Shown in pieces: positions 40,001 through 48,582 of a DNA stretch of 64,000 bases. Every line of letters begins with the position of its first letter. Position 1 is the stretch's first letter. Position numbers and translations under genes: made by a program. The stretch is from positions 1 to 64,000 of the forward strand of contig JAQGBZ010000303.1 in NCBI GenBank assembly GCA_034687125.1, given 5' to 3'. This stretch comes from Neelides folsomi. Taxonomy: Eukaryota > Arthropoda > Collembola > Neelipleona > Neelidae. The notes beneath the pieces were generated by a model, which worked only from the letters and a program-made list of their open reading frames with translations, was not told the origin of the DNA and searched no databases.

Positions 40001-42543
40001 TCGTTTGAGGGCTCTGCTCCTGAAGGGCTATTTTCCGAAGCATGGTTCGTCGCCCTCATTGGAAGCATCGTGTTGGCGATGTTGCTCGTCTTCGTTTTTG
40101 CCCTCTATTTGCGGAGATGTCAGCTGGCGAGAGACAGTGACAAACTGAAAGGTGAGGCAAACACACGACTTCATTTATTTCAGCTCTCAGAAAGTCTTCA
40201 GGCGGAGCGGAAGGCATAATCGCCTTCATTTGTCAACTTTTTAAGATTCATAATTGATTGACGTCCTCATGGTTTATTCATTCTGGGTGCAATGAATGAA
40301 GGAGACGCCACGTTTGAAGACATGGAATTATTCTTTTCCTTTTTTCCACTCCTTCACTCTCATCGCTCCCATAATTTGCAAAAGAAAGAGATGAAAATAT
40401 TTCACTCACACGTTCGCATATTAATTTCATTCCTCCCTCATTTTTCTTTTATTTCCACTCACCACTGATTTTTTCCTTTGGAAATGCAAGAGATGTTCAT
40501 TTGATTAATAAAACTTCTAAATCTATTTTAAATTCTCTTTGGAACTCCATGTGCAAAGTGCGAAATTGGGCTTTGAAGCGAAATTAATGTGTCGACGTGT
40601 AAGATGAAGTATGCATAATGATGTCGAGCCAAATGAGATTATTCAATAAGGATTTTGCAGAGGGAATTTCTTAAAAATGTTTTCATGCGTAATAGTATTA
40701 CATTGGATTTTTTACCTGCCCTTTACCTATGTAAACTATTTTATTGCAAATACAAAATATTTTCGACACAGAAGAAAGTATTAAAGGATTGAGTTAATAA
40801 CATTGGCTTACTTACAGTGTCCACAACGGAAATTCCTGACGGGTCGATGCCGCCTCATTACGAAGGAGAGAATCTCTGGATCGATCCTTCTACCCAGAAA
40901 CACCTTTCGCTGAAGTCGGTGAAGGCAAATGACTTGAACGAGTACGAGAACGCGAACAATTATGCCGTTGTGGAAGAACGTCACTCTCCAATTCCCTACG
41001 CCACCACGACCCTCATCAATGGAGAGAAACATGTAAGGGAATCCGTTAAGGTTTCAATTCCCTATTCATTCCGTCTTTAATTATTTCACCACTTGGCCAA
41101 ATACCGGGCCGAGATTGGGCCAATTTGTTGTAAGAAATATTAAGGGGAAGAAAGTTTTAAGCTGAAACTCCAAAACTTTCCTCATTTGCATCACTTAAAT
41201 TCCGGGATTTTGTTTCTTATAAAAGAGTAATCATCTTATTCACAATTTATCAATCTCCCTATAACAAATATAGTATTTATCTCTCTCAATCGATAGTTTT
41301 ATTATTTCTTATGCGAACTGCAGCAGCTAACCATTTCCAATAAAGAAGCCAATAAAACTTTGTTTCTCTTTCTGCATTGTGAAGATGGGAAAAGAAACAT
41401 TCAATGAATGTCTTGTATTTTCTTAACAAGTTCTCAAACTTTCTTTATTAGAAAAGAAGTGTGAAGCTTGAGATTACTGATTCATATTGGACTAATGTTA
41501 TTTTATCATTGCAGAAGTCGAGCTACGGCGGATATGAGCACGGGATGATGAAGCCGCCTGGGCATCACTCCCGTCCACCCGCTGACTTTGGGATGATGGC
41601 TGGCCCTAAGATGATGGGATGGGGTGCGGGAGTTCCACCGAACAATAAAACGGGATCTCTCAATATTTGCTCTCAAGATATGAAAAAGGTCCGTGTGTTC
41701 ATAATCATATTACGGCTCTCTCAATGGTCGCCCCACTCGTCGGGCCATTTCAAGCCCTTTTTATCTTCCCCATATGTTCTACATGAGTTCTCTTTCTTCT
41801 CCCACCCAGAGCGACGCTCGGTTCATGGTCAGAGTAAATGGGAGATTTTTATTCTTCTCCTTTCAGCTCCTTTCGATTATTTCGTCCGTTTAGAAAGATC
41901 GTTAGTCGTTTAGCCCCGTTCAGTCCCCAATTTATTTCTCCTGTATTATTTAACATTTTACGGCTTCTCCTTATAAAAGTCGTAATGTGATGGAGGAAAA
42001 TCATCAAAATCATTTCTTACTTTGAGGCTTTGAGCTAACAGAAATCTATTACTTGTACACTTACTTATATTACTATATTTCTGATAAAACTCTTCCTTTT
42101 CTGTGGTGTATCCTCTACATTAACTTTGATGCAATTGCATTATCTAGCCAGATTCTGGAAACCCATATTGGACTATTTGATCAATAAAATGCATATTCAA
42201 TGTAATTTTGACATGATCATTGATGCATTGAGTGATTACTTTTTATTGTATTCCATTTGTAATATTAAAATTTTATTTTATATACTTAATTCTTCTATAA
42301 ATTATAAGATATATGAAATTTCATGAATGCTAATTAAACATTTTCCAGGATATGGGGAAAGTTGGTTCTTTGAACGTATTGACGACATTCCAGACTCCGC
42401 TCCCGGGACGGAAGCACATGATAGTCGATTTCAGCAATGGTGCAAGTGTCAACAGCATCCTTCACTACCACGAGCCAAGACTGAACATACACAATAATTA
42501 TAATCATTCACTTCTCAACGGTCACAACCACAATGCGTTCTGA
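3971..42543 (+). CDS. robo: Roundabout (Robo) axon-guidance receptor, 17 coding exons
   Basis: Single-pass receptor for the secreted ligand Slit, acting on the axonal growth-cone membrane. Coding exons are 3971-4016, 22148-22356, 23101-23194, 33612-33762, 34218-34351, 35567-35682, 35840-35987, 36100-36287, 36466-36555, 36632-36833, 37444-38582, 38924-39152, 39357-39472, 39716-40151, 40818-41032, 41515-41688 and 42349-42543. All junctions are GT-AG and in phase, summing to 3882 nt (1293 aa plus stop). Domain order is signal peptide, Ig1 (about 17-115), Ig2 (116-211), Ig3 (212-299), Ig4 (300-392), Ig5 (393-500), FN3-1 (512-790, interrupted), FN3-2 (805-915), FN3-3 (916-1010), membrane span (1064-1086) and a cytoplasmic tail of about 207 residues. 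This is the canonical 5 Ig + 3 FN3 Robo architecture. Odd points are a large acidic insert in FN3-1 and a tail without visible CC2 or CC3. Which Robo paralogue it is cannot be told without a tree. Confidence 0.93.
4017..15668. other. robo intron 1, 5' part
   Basis: This long intronic stretch is free of recognisable genes. The many short ORFs on both strands lack domain similarity and compatible splice partners. It has abundant pyrimidine/purine runs, a run of 11 C at about 10510, and short TAG/GTA microsatellite-like sequence near 7200. One clear structure, a 43-44 bp degenerate tandem repeat at 10956-11150, is listed separately. First introns of this size commonly hold enhancers, but I cannot identify sites. 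Confidence 0.55.
10956..11150. repeat. Degenerate tandem repeat, about 5 units of 43-44 bp
   Basis: Successive units begin with GCAACTGGTCAG, GCAGATGGTCAG, GCAAATGGTCGC, GCAAGTGATG and GCGAATAGTCAT at 10956, 10999, 11043, 11087 and 11125. The spacing is 43, 44, 44 and 38 bp. Each complete unit carries a dyad close to TGGTCAGTATACTGACCA followed by an A/T-rich spacer with AATGG and CATGTAAACT. Copies have diverged, and the fourth and fifth have lost part of the left arm of the dyad. It lies within robo intron 1. Confidence 0.75.
15969..16735 (+). pseudogene. Harbinger (HARBI1-like) DDE transposase remnant
   Basis: Conceptual translation shows the family's blocks in order. They are [15 protein letters not shown] near 16040 (first catalytic Asp), [31 protein letters not shown] (where PGSTHDS is usual, so that block is degraded), [18 protein letters not shown] near 16342, [17 protein letters not shown], and [13 protein letters not shown] near 16600-16632. 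There are in-frame stops, for example TGA at 16443 just where the Glu-bearing VER motif should be, and TAA in the C-terminal part. A TTGATCAATAG before the GDSGYL block could be an intron acceptor. The copy cannot make active transposase. Confidence 0.85.
17360..17633 (-). pseudogene. Harbinger-associated Myb/SANT-like protein remnant
   Basis: Read on the minus strand from an ATG at 17633, it begins [17 protein letters not shown] and continues to [19 protein letters not shown], the pattern of a Myb/SANT-like DNA-binding domain (tryptophans spaced as in trihelix folds, basic C-terminal helix). The frame stops at 17442. In another frame it continues with [24 protein letters not shown], and the TGGG block is typical of this protein in Harbinger elements, so a frameshift has occurred. 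In active elements this protein recruits the transposase to the DNA ends. Confidence 0.6.
17885..22147. other. robo intron 1, 3' part
   Basis: No supported gene. The longest open frame (18787-19269, plus) has a hydrophobic start but no domain, no family resemblance and biased low-information composition, so I treat it as chance. The stretch ends at the exon 2 acceptor, where CTTTGTAG precedes 22148. Confidence 0.5.
22148..23194 (+). CDS. robo: robo exons 2-3: Ig domain 1
   Basis: Exons 22148-22356 and 23101-23194 encode Ig1, the main Slit-binding domain in Robo receptors. The first exon reads [18 protein letters not shown] and carries the B-strand cysteine (TLNCRAEG), the core Trp (ITWFRDG) and [10 protein letters not shown]. 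The second has the F-strand [15 protein letters not shown] with the partner cysteine, then ASLEVA. The 743-bp intron between them (22357-23100) is pyrimidine-rich and holds nothing else I recognise. Exon 3 ends in phase 1 after GCA A and joins 33612, giving LRDEF, a typical Ig2 start. Confidence 0.93.
26136..26235. repeat. Possible transposon-derived fragment
   Basis: The run GACCTGTATGTTTGTCTG followed within 60 bp by CTAACGCCTTAACCGATCAG resembles a non-coding signature common in arthropod dispersed elements, where TGTNTGT repeats precede an 'aac-gcc-taaccga' block. I see no ends, no coding capacity and no second copy in the window, so it is only a candidate remnant. Confidence 0.3.
26364..26479. 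repeat. Imperfect long inverted repeat (hairpin)
   Basis: The outer arms GAACACGCGTGAGTTTTAA (26364-26382) and TTCAAACTTACGCGTGTTC (26461-26479) are reverse complements with three mismatches. A shorter inner pair GGTAAC/GTTACC flanks GTGCACAAGC. The whole could fold into a branched hairpin of about 115 bp. It may be a MITE-like element or the structured end of a larger one; no target duplication is visible. Confidence 0.5.
26597..26660. repeat. 10-bp inverted repeat followed by 10-bp tandem repeat x4
   Basis: ACTTGCCATC (26597-26606) and its exact complement (26615-26624) form a hairpin with an 8-bp loop. It runs directly into four copies of the decamer (G/A)AGTTTACTC at 26621-26660, the first with one mismatch. 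The repeat unit creates CTCGAG palindromes at each junction. Function unknown. Confidence 0.75.
26985..27245. repeat. Two diverged copies of a sequence of about 80-100 bp, 160 bp apart
   Basis: The segment around 27009-27078 (CCAAGACTCATCACACTTTG, then GATATAAGCGTCTGACACTT and GTGTTC) recurs at about 27171-27241 (CCTAAGACTCATTAGGCTGG, then GATACAAGTGTCTGACGCTT and GTGTTC). Similarity also extends some 25 bp upstream (GAAGCTAATGTATTTCTCCA against GAAGGTCTTGTATGCCTCTA). They look like old tandem or dispersed copies of one element. Confidence 0.6.
31032..31892 (-). CDS. Small secreted Thr/Ala-rich protein, nested in robo intron 3
   Basis: Three exons on the minus strand, 31845-31892, 31590-31754 and 31032-31520, joined by GT-AG introns in phase 0, give 233 aa. 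The start [16 protein letters not shown] is a clear signal peptide. A Lys/Glu-rich helical segment follows ([20 protein letters not shown]), then a Thr/Ala/Pro-rich centre with recurring AP-x-T motifs (about 95-161), probably O-glycosylated. The C-terminus is hydrophobic, [15 protein letters not shown] to [21 protein letters not shown]. Three cysteines lie at 102, 212 and 222. A possible ATTAAA polyadenylation signal lies at 30999-31004. I recognise no family. The gene is antisense to robo and wholly intronic. The signal peptide, two clean introns and a 162-codon last exon make chance unlikely. It is probably lineage-specific; a silk, cuticle or saliva role would be speculation. Confidence 0.75.
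31893..33611. other. robo intron 3, 3' part
   Basis: No gene seen. The AT-rich portion just above 31892 should contain the promoter of the nested minus-strand gene. A TTTTATACAAAA stretch around 31970 is a weak TATA candidate on the minus strand. The rest runs to the robo exon 4 acceptor (TTTTGTAG before 33612). Confidence 0.45.
33612..34351 (+). CDS. robo: robo exons 4-5: Ig domain 2
   Basis: Exons 33612-33762 and 34218-34351 encode Ig2. [10 protein letters not shown] opens the domain, [20 protein letters not shown] holds the first cysteine and the core Trp, and [15 protein letters not shown] holds the second cysteine. The split codon GG|T joins the two exons (ANG-RYRL). The order and motifs match arthropod and vertebrate Robo Ig2, which supports Slit binding by Ig1 and helps fix the membership of this gene. 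The intron at 33763-34217 is unremarkable. Confidence 0.92.
34352..35566. other. robo intron 5
   Basis: A 1.2-kb intron between Ig2 and Ig3. Open frames on both strands overlap each other and have no family resemblance. The second half is strongly AT-rich. Confidence 0.6.
35567..36833 (+). CDS. robo: robo exons 6-10: Ig domains 3, 4 and most of 5
   Basis: Five short exons (35567-35682, 35840-35987, 36100-36287, 36466-36555, 36632-36833) encode Ig3, Ig4 and the N-terminal part of Ig5. Ig3 shows [16 protein letters not shown] and [11 protein letters not shown]. Ig4 shows [21 protein letters not shown] and [17 protein letters not shown]. Ig5 starts with [15 protein letters not shown], the characteristic Robo Ig4-Ig5 junction, then [11 protein letters not shown] and ITWYKNG. 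Introns here are 78 to 178 bp. Exon 10 ends in phase 1 after ATC AAC G and is completed by exon 11. Confidence 0.93.
36834..37443. other. robo intron 10
   Basis: A 610-bp intron splitting Ig5, donor GTGAGA and acceptor TATTGTAG. Nothing else recognised. Confidence 0.7.
37444..38582 (+). CDS. robo: robo exon 11: Ig5 end, FN3-1 with large acidic insert
   Basis: A single 1139-nt exon (residues 460-839). It begins with the end of Ig5 ([19 protein letters not shown]), then FN3-1: [20 protein letters not shown] (strands A-B). About 190 extra residues follow (roughly 534-731) before the domain resumes with [24 protein letters not shown] and ISDPVKT. The insert holds two Asp/Glu-dense blocks, an N-glycosylation sequon (ENRT) and a Thr-rich run near 695-714. 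The open frame is continuous and the acidic codons look coding, so an unspliced intron is unlikely; I saw no good in-frame GT-AG pair that would remove it. The exon ends with the start of FN3-2. Confidence 0.92.
38924..40151 (+). CDS. robo: robo exons 12-14: FN3-2, FN3-3 and transmembrane segment
   Basis: Exons 38924-39152, 39357-39472 and 39716-40151. Exon 12 finishes FN3-2 ([27 protein letters not shown]). FN3-3 follows with [29 protein letters not shown] and [16 protein letters not shown]. After a polar juxtamembrane stretch of about 50 residues, [20 protein letters not shown] forms the membrane span at residues 1064-1086, followed by the basic stop-transfer LRRCQLAR. The Trp-Phe start of the span is typical of Robo proteins. 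Exon 14 ends in phase 1. Confidence 0.92.
40152..40817. other. robo intron 14
   Basis: A 666-bp intron just after the membrane span, donor GTGAGG and acceptor CTTACAG. It is pyrimidine-rich in the middle. I see no alternative cytoplasmic exon. Confidence 0.65.
40818..42543 (+). CDS. robo: robo exons 15-17: cytoplasmic tail with CC0-like and CC1 motifs
   Basis: Exons 40818-41032, 41515-41688 and 42349-42543 encode the tail. LWIDP (around 1119-1123) resembles the CC0 region. [10 protein letters not shown] (Tyr1160) is the CC1 motif, an Abl phosphorylation site in known Robo proteins. Exon 16 is Met/Gly/Pro-rich. Exon 17 ends in a His/Asn-rich stretch ([17 protein letters not shown]) and a TGA at 42541. 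I find no LPPPP motif (CC2, the Ena-binding site) and no polyproline CC3, so the tail resembles the short tails of Drosophila Robo2 and Robo3. Alternative exons could lie in the introns. Confidence 0.88.
41033..41514. other. robo intron 15
   Basis: A 482-bp intron, donor GTAAGG after the CC1-bearing exon and acceptor ATTGCAG. It contains an AATAAA-like run near 41340 that could terminate a short isoform, but there is no direct support. Confidence 0.55.
41689..42348. other. robo intron 16
   Basis: A 660-bp AT-rich intron separating the last two cytoplasmic exons. Reading on through the donor gives an open frame to 41913 without Robo-like motifs, so retention is not favoured. Confidence 0.55.
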
Positions 42544-43758
42544 ATCTCCCAATGCAATGACTCCTAATTTTATATCTCTTTTTATAAAATTAATATTTAC
42601 ATGAAGACTTTCTAAAATGAATCAATTGTGCTGATTGTTATCCTTTTTAAATATTTACTATTTGTACATAACATTTATACATGAATTTATTGATCAAACA
42701 AATTGAGAATGTTTATATTGTAGATTATAGCCTTTACAAGTTAATTGTATAATATGTAAATATTCTTAATTAACTAGGAAAGCAAAGATTCGCTATTAAT
42801 GAGCAAATGATTTAATCTTGTTGATGCCATACAATGAATCAATCAGTCATTATTGATATTAGTACAATTAAGTATAATAATAATTATAACTTATTGAGTT
42901 GAAATTATACTACGTATTTATAAATTCTTGTGTAGCGTTGTTTATTTGTTATGTACACGCTAAACGATTCACTATTAACTAAACAAAGATGTATTCTACC
43001 AGGTATGTATTTATCCTATTGTGTAAATAAAAATGTATAATGTGAATAGACGTAACTTACAATAACTTACAAATTGAGTAGTTGTAGGTAGGTACATATA
43101 TTATACCTGTACATAAGTAGCATCAATAATATTATTCATATAATTGAATAATTGAATTAGGGTTATAAAAAGCAATTGTGTATAATATACCTTCCCGTGT
43201 ATACCAAATAACGATTGATTTTATGTATTTTAATGATACGCACTAACTCCAAATATTATACCAACATATTACACCAAAATATTACACCGAAATGTTGTTT
43301 ATTAATTTTGATGTATTTAATTTGATATATTAACAACTTAAAAATAAGAAGTTAATCGCAAAACAAATATTAAATATAATTAATTTTAATAGTGGAAGGA
43401 AGAAAGAAAATGGAAAATGAAATCACACAAAAAACTGTGAAATACTAAAAATGTCATATCTATCTAAAATATAAAAAATGAAAATGTATCTGATATCGAA
43501 TTGTACATATCAGAGATACAATAATAAAACCATAACAGAAGAAAATATAAAACCTGACTTTTTTTATTGCATGAACAAAACCACTACAATATCCATTATA
43601 CCATACACATTTAAAAACAAAAGTTGCAATAAAATTCAAAGGACTGAAAATAAATAAAAATTTAAAATGCAATCCATTCTCTATGAAAACATAAGTTTTA
43701 TTCAAAATTAATAAGTAGATAAGTTTATACTAAAATTTTTAAACCATCCGTTGTAAAA
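42544..43758. other. robo 3' UTR and intergenic spacer
   Basis: AT-rich sequence between the robo stop codon and the BTB gene. The first canonical AATAAA is at 43026-43031, a plausible robo poly(A) signal about 480 bp after the stop. Near 43252-43293 are three short copies of TATTAYACCAA. Otherwise nothing is recognised. Confidence 0.5.
43026..43031 (+). terminator. Candidate poly(A) signal of robo
   Basis: AATAAA, the first canonical hexamer after the robo stop at 42543 on the plus strand. It is followed by a GT-containing stretch (AATGTATAATGTGAATAG). The distance is reasonable for a 3' UTR, but the AT-rich context makes a chance hexamer possible. Confidence 0.35.
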
Positions 43759-44872
43759 ATGGATAAAAACAAAAAGAATGATAATGGCGAGTCTTCAAAG
43801 ACGCAGACGAATAAACCTGCAACAAACAATGATGCAGTTTCTGGAAATTTATCAAAGCCAGCCAGAACAGATCTCAACGAGGAAACTGGGGAAAAGCCAG
43901 AATTGAATGAAATTCGCTCCATTCTGAATAAATCTTATAATGTATTGAAACCGGTGAAATCAAGTCGGAAGCATCTTAAGTCAGAGTTCGACTCTAACTT
44001 CAGCTCATCATCAAAATCAGTCGAAGAAGGCGATATAGACTCTTCCGAGAGTTTGTCCAATTCAGACGACGAAGCTGATTTGTCTTGGTTGGTCAAAGTG
44101 AGGAACAAAACGAAGGCCGACTCTGAGAAAGTACGGAAATTCCATCTTCTAAACAGTTTCACTCGGCTATTCCCCGGATTGAGAAAAGAATTCCAAGCTG
44201 AGGCTCAGAAGCAACAAAAGGAATTGATCTTGAAAAATAAAACATCTCTTGTAAGGCGACCGACCATTGATGAAATTGGCAAGGCTTGGGGGATCGACGT
44301 GGACAAATTTAAGCCATATTTTAAGAATTTCACAATCAATGAAGCTGACAGAAAGTTTGTCATATTTAAAATTTTAAAAGTGTAAAATATTTAACATTTA
44401 ATTGAATTTAAGTTATTTAATATATTATTTAATTTATTTTCATTAAAATTAAAGGATTCACTATAATTTCTTTAATGTTGTTGGAGTAAACATGGGGCGG
44501 CTTCTTCAAACTGGACGTTACTCGGATATTGAAATCCACTGTGAATTTTTCGTCTTCAACGTTCATTCCTTTGTTCTTTCAGGTTATAATCGATAAATAG
44601 ACACAAAACTAAAAATCTAAATTACTTTTATATTCTTAATTAAAGGTCAAAGTGATGTATTTCGACGACGCTTGTTTTTCAACTCCCATGCTCGTCCCAT
44701 TGTCGTAGTCGACTTGAAGCCAATTGAATTGGCTGGATTTTTACATTTTCTCTACACGGGAGTAATTATTGAGCCATTTCAAGACCCAAAAGTGGATGGA
44801 AAACCTTCAAAACACTTCGCTTCCATTCTCAAGAATTATGAAGTACCATATTGGGGATTATTGAAAAACTAA
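43759..44872 (+). CDS. Protein with C-terminal BTB/POZ domain
   Basis: Three exons, 43759-44381, 44455-44582 and 44646-44872, joined by introns of 73 and 63 bp in compatible phases (2 and 1), give 325 aa. The N-terminal 200 residues are Lys/Ser/Asn-rich and charged (ESSKTQTNKPATNN; SSSSKSVEEGDIDSSESL), followed by a helical stretch (KEFQAEAQKQQKELILKNK). The C-terminal 100 residues form a BTB fold: GRYSDIEIHCEFFVFNVHSF, VLSGQSDVFRRRLF, IVVVDLKPIELAGFLHFLYTG. BTB domains mediate dimerisation or cullin-3 recruitment. The protein ends soon after the YTG block, so the last BTB helices are shortened, and no BACK, Kelch or zinc-finger domain follows. The first exon also reads to its own stop at 44385, so two separate products remain possible. 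A likely AATAAA is at 45033. Confidence 0.65.
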
Positions 44873-45289
44873 ATACAATAATTGTAAAAAATAATTATTT
44901 TATAATCCAATATTAATTTAATAACTCTAATCAAATATATTAATTTTTAATTTAATACAACTTTAACATTAAACAATTTATTAGTTTGAACTGTTTACAT
45001 TGAAATTATCTAAACTTCAGAACTAATTATGTAATAAAGTAAAAATTAAAATTAAAAGAAGATTTCCAAAGCTGAACATTTGATATAATTTATTTATGTC
45101 ATTTCACTGTAATAATACAAGATCTAAATATTGTTTAAACCTAATATGTGAAATACTAATCTATTGCGTATTTTTATTAAAAAATTGAAATTATAAAAAA
45201 TAAATTCTTTTAAGTTTTGACATCTGGAGAATGCAATTTGTCTGGATTAATCTAAATCATAGTAAAATAAATGAAATATTCTTCACTCT
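44873..45289. other. Convergent 3' ends of the BTB and zinc-finger genes
   Basis: The two stop codons face each other across 417 bp of AT-rich DNA. AATAAA at 45033-45038 (plus) can serve the BTB gene. AATAAA on the minus strand at 45089-45094 can serve the zinc-finger gene about 195 bp past its stop. The predicted 3' UTRs come very close without a clear overlap. Confidence 0.5.
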
Positions 45290-48200
45290 TCATTGTAAAT
45301 AAGGCATTGACTGTAGAATTAGTATTTGTGTCGACTCGTGGTTCGTTTCTTGACTTGTTTGATTATTTTCCGAAGCATCAGGAACAAGATCTCCTTTAAC
45401 TCGATGTGTTCTCATGTGCATTTGAAGATATCGTTTGGGACCAAAGGATTTGTTACATCCGAGAACGGGGCATTTGTGAGGTTTAATAATCCCTAATATC
45501 GAATGATGTGACTCATGGTGGAGCTTAAAAAGCTGTCTTGTGGCACAAACATGTCCACATTCATCACAAATTATTTTGGGAGGTTTTCGTATTGGCTTTG
45601 GATTAGGTACTTCATCCTTATGCACCCTGAAAAATAAAAATCATGTGAAACGCTTTTCAAATAAATAGGATAAAAATTACAAATATTTTAACGTATTACT
45701 TAGCATTTATAATCACGATCATTAAATCATTATATTAATTCTATAACCAATTGTAATCATATATTAAAAGTATTAATTATTGACAGCTCCATTACTTGAG
45801 TTCGTGTATCTTAACAAGGTATTTGTAACGAAAGGCCATTCCACATATATTACACTGGAAGGGTTTTTCTCCTGTGTGAATTCGATAATGTCCTTCCAAA
45901 ACGACTTTGCTTACGAACCTACAATCGAATGAATAATTGAATAATCCGTCAACTATGTATAATATGATGTAAACTACATTTAAAACTATCATATGTGAAA
46001 GATAAATGAATTATAATTTTGTAATTATTGTAATGTTAATATTGAGCATTTACATTTTCTTGCAATCTGGACATTCCCATATTTTTTCCTTATTTGCCAC
46101 TTGAGGTACCACTGTTTTATAAATCTTTCTTGGATCGGGAGGACATTCTTCTGGATGCGCATTCCAACGGTGAAATTGAAGATATCGGTTTTGAGTAAAA
46201 GATTCTCCACATGGGCATTTAAACGGGCGTTCGCCGGTGTGGATGGTAATGTGAGCTTTTAAATGGCTTGAATTGTTAAACCCACGGCCGCAGGTATCAC
46301 ACTTATACGGATGACTTCCTTTGTGATTGTTGATATGAGCCTGGTAAAATATTCACATTTAATTTTTTCAATTCAATTTTATTTTAATTAATTAATTATT
46401 AATTACTATTCGATCAATTGATTATATAAAAAGTAAACAATTACTTTTAAGAAGTCTGCAGCTCTGAACCCCTTTCCACAAATATCACAAACAAAAGGCC
46501 GTTCTCCGGTGTGAATCATGACGTGAACGTCGAGCCTATTCTTTACCTTAAAGACCTTTTCGCAATGCGGGCACTCATAAGGTTTCTTCTTTTTTTCGTG
46601 GGCCCTTTTAAAATGCATAACTAACCTCTCCTCCCCGGTCTCTCCCAATTCCGACAACCCAGGGTCAACTCTGTAACCACATTTGGGGGCTTTGCATTTT
46701 AATTGACCTTTTTTCTCCATTGGCTTAAATTTTTTCACCTTAGGATGGGCACTCAACATGTGTTTCCGAAGCAAATCCGCCTCTATCTCTGGCGTAGTAT
46801 GGGTTCTTGGCTTGGACTTATAGCTACAAGAGAGGATTGGACAAGTTATACTAGGAATTGAAGGATCTATTAATTCACGATGAAATCGCCTTTGATGAGC
46901 TCTAAGCCTGTACAATTCTATCTGGGGATCATCTGATTTGGATTTCGCACGATATTTGCATGAGGGGACCGTGCATCTAATCCCATCAGCGCTCCGTGAA
47001 GGAGGTTTAGTTGATCCAGGCCCCAATTTACTGGCTCTGTCAATTAAAATATTATTTAGCTAAAAGAAGTTTAAACTTTAAATATAAAAAATATTTTCTT
47101 GTAATTAGATTGTAAAATTACTAACAATTTATATCGTATGTTACAAGGAGGGCGCTTAATGCGTTTGGTATTTTTGTCTAATTTTTCCGTTCTAATCATA
47201 TAAGTATTCAGAGCATCAGGTCCTAGATTTTGACTGTCAAGGAATTCCAAAACGTTCAACTTGTGTAATACAAGTACTGGTTTCATCTTCAGCTTTTGGC
47301 TAATAAAAAACAAAATAAAATGAAAATGAGATTGCTAATAATTGATTTTTAGGAAGAATACTGAATAAAATGTTATAGGTGGTTGTAGAAAATATTCTTA
47401 CTCATTTAATAAGTCGGAGGAATTTCGCAGATTCGTTGGTTCTATGCATTCCTCAGCTTCCTCTGGATGTTCGATCGGATCCTTTTCAATTTCTAAAGAA
47501 GGTCGCGTGAAATCAAAATCAGTCGCATCAGAATGAATGCTGGCAGAGTCTTCTCTGTCATCACAATTATCATTGAAATCATGATCGTTTATTGAATAAT
47601 CTTCCATTTCCATTTTGACATCAATTGTTTCGATCAAATTCTCTGTGTTTTTCTCTTGTGTGTCATGTATAATATTTAATGTATTTTGATCATGAGAAAT
47701 TTCTATATCCATATTGTCAAATTCGCTTTGTTCAACAGTTTTGGGAGCTGTGAAACATTCTTTTGCTGAATTCCGGCAAGGAGGAGTAATTTGCAAATCT
47801 TAAATAAATATTTAAATATTGTATGTATGTTGAATACAATATTTAAAGTACTCTATAGCCGATTTTAAGGGTAACATATTTTTTACTCCAATAATCATAA
47901 TTTTAAATCTATTTGATCAATGTACTTTATGAATTGTAAGATATTGATTTAAATAATATTTCAATGAGTAAATTACAATTAAGAAGAGAATTTCGAAGTT
48001 TTCCTTCAAGTGCCTCAACTTGTTCCTCATTAGAAATGAGAGTCGTTTGCAAAATGCCTTCCAGATCAGCTTTGCCCTCTTTTAATTTACAGGTCCAATA
48101 GTCAATTTGTGTCATGGCCCGAAGGATGTTTTGACATCTTATTACGCATTGTTCGCAAAGAGCAGCTCGCTTCAGCTTTCCTTCATATTCCAATGGAGGC

Positions 48201-48582
48201 AGAGCAAAGAGATTGCACAAGGCACCGGAAAAACCTTTTTGGGGTTTACCTTTAAAGGCTAGTTTACGACTTCTCGTGTTTTTTTCACTCTCATCTTCAA
48301 CCTACAAAATAAGTTAAAATGACGACCAAAAGGAAATCCCATAATTTTATAAAATAGTATATTTATAATTATATTATGAAATACATAGTAGTAGATTTAG
48401 TAATTTAGGTTTATTAAATTGTAAATGAAAACCTGCTTGGAGCAAAATAGACAATACTTCGGTATTTTGAGTTCATCAGGAAAATCACCGGCAATATTTT
48501 TTGTATTCCGTTTCGATTTCCTTTGTCTTCGACTACTTCTTGGCATTAGAAATCCATCAATTTGATATTCATCGCTAGCCAT
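45290..48582 (-). CDS. ZAD-type C2H2 zinc-finger protein, 8 exons
   Basis: Probable nuclear DNA-binding regulator. Exons (minus) are 48433-48582, 47977-48301, 47402-47798, 47126-47299, 46445-47036, 46054-46340, 45796-45918 and 45290-45626. All are GT-AG and in phase, total 2385 nt, 794 aa. The N-terminus has paired cysteines YCLFC (44, 47) and LCEQC (99, 102) spaced like a ZAD dimerisation domain. An acidic linker (159-290) follows, then about eleven fingers between 365 and 770. The first three are atypical, with C-x4-C and a long insert before the histidines ([27 protein letters not shown]). Next come regular fingers with TGERPF or TGEKPF linkers, one with a shortened CPC pair, and a final C-x4-C finger ([10 protein letters not shown]). 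Two fingers are split by introns and become complete only after splicing, which supports the model. ZAD proteins are a large, fast-evolving arthropod family, so no orthologue is named. Confidence 0.88.
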
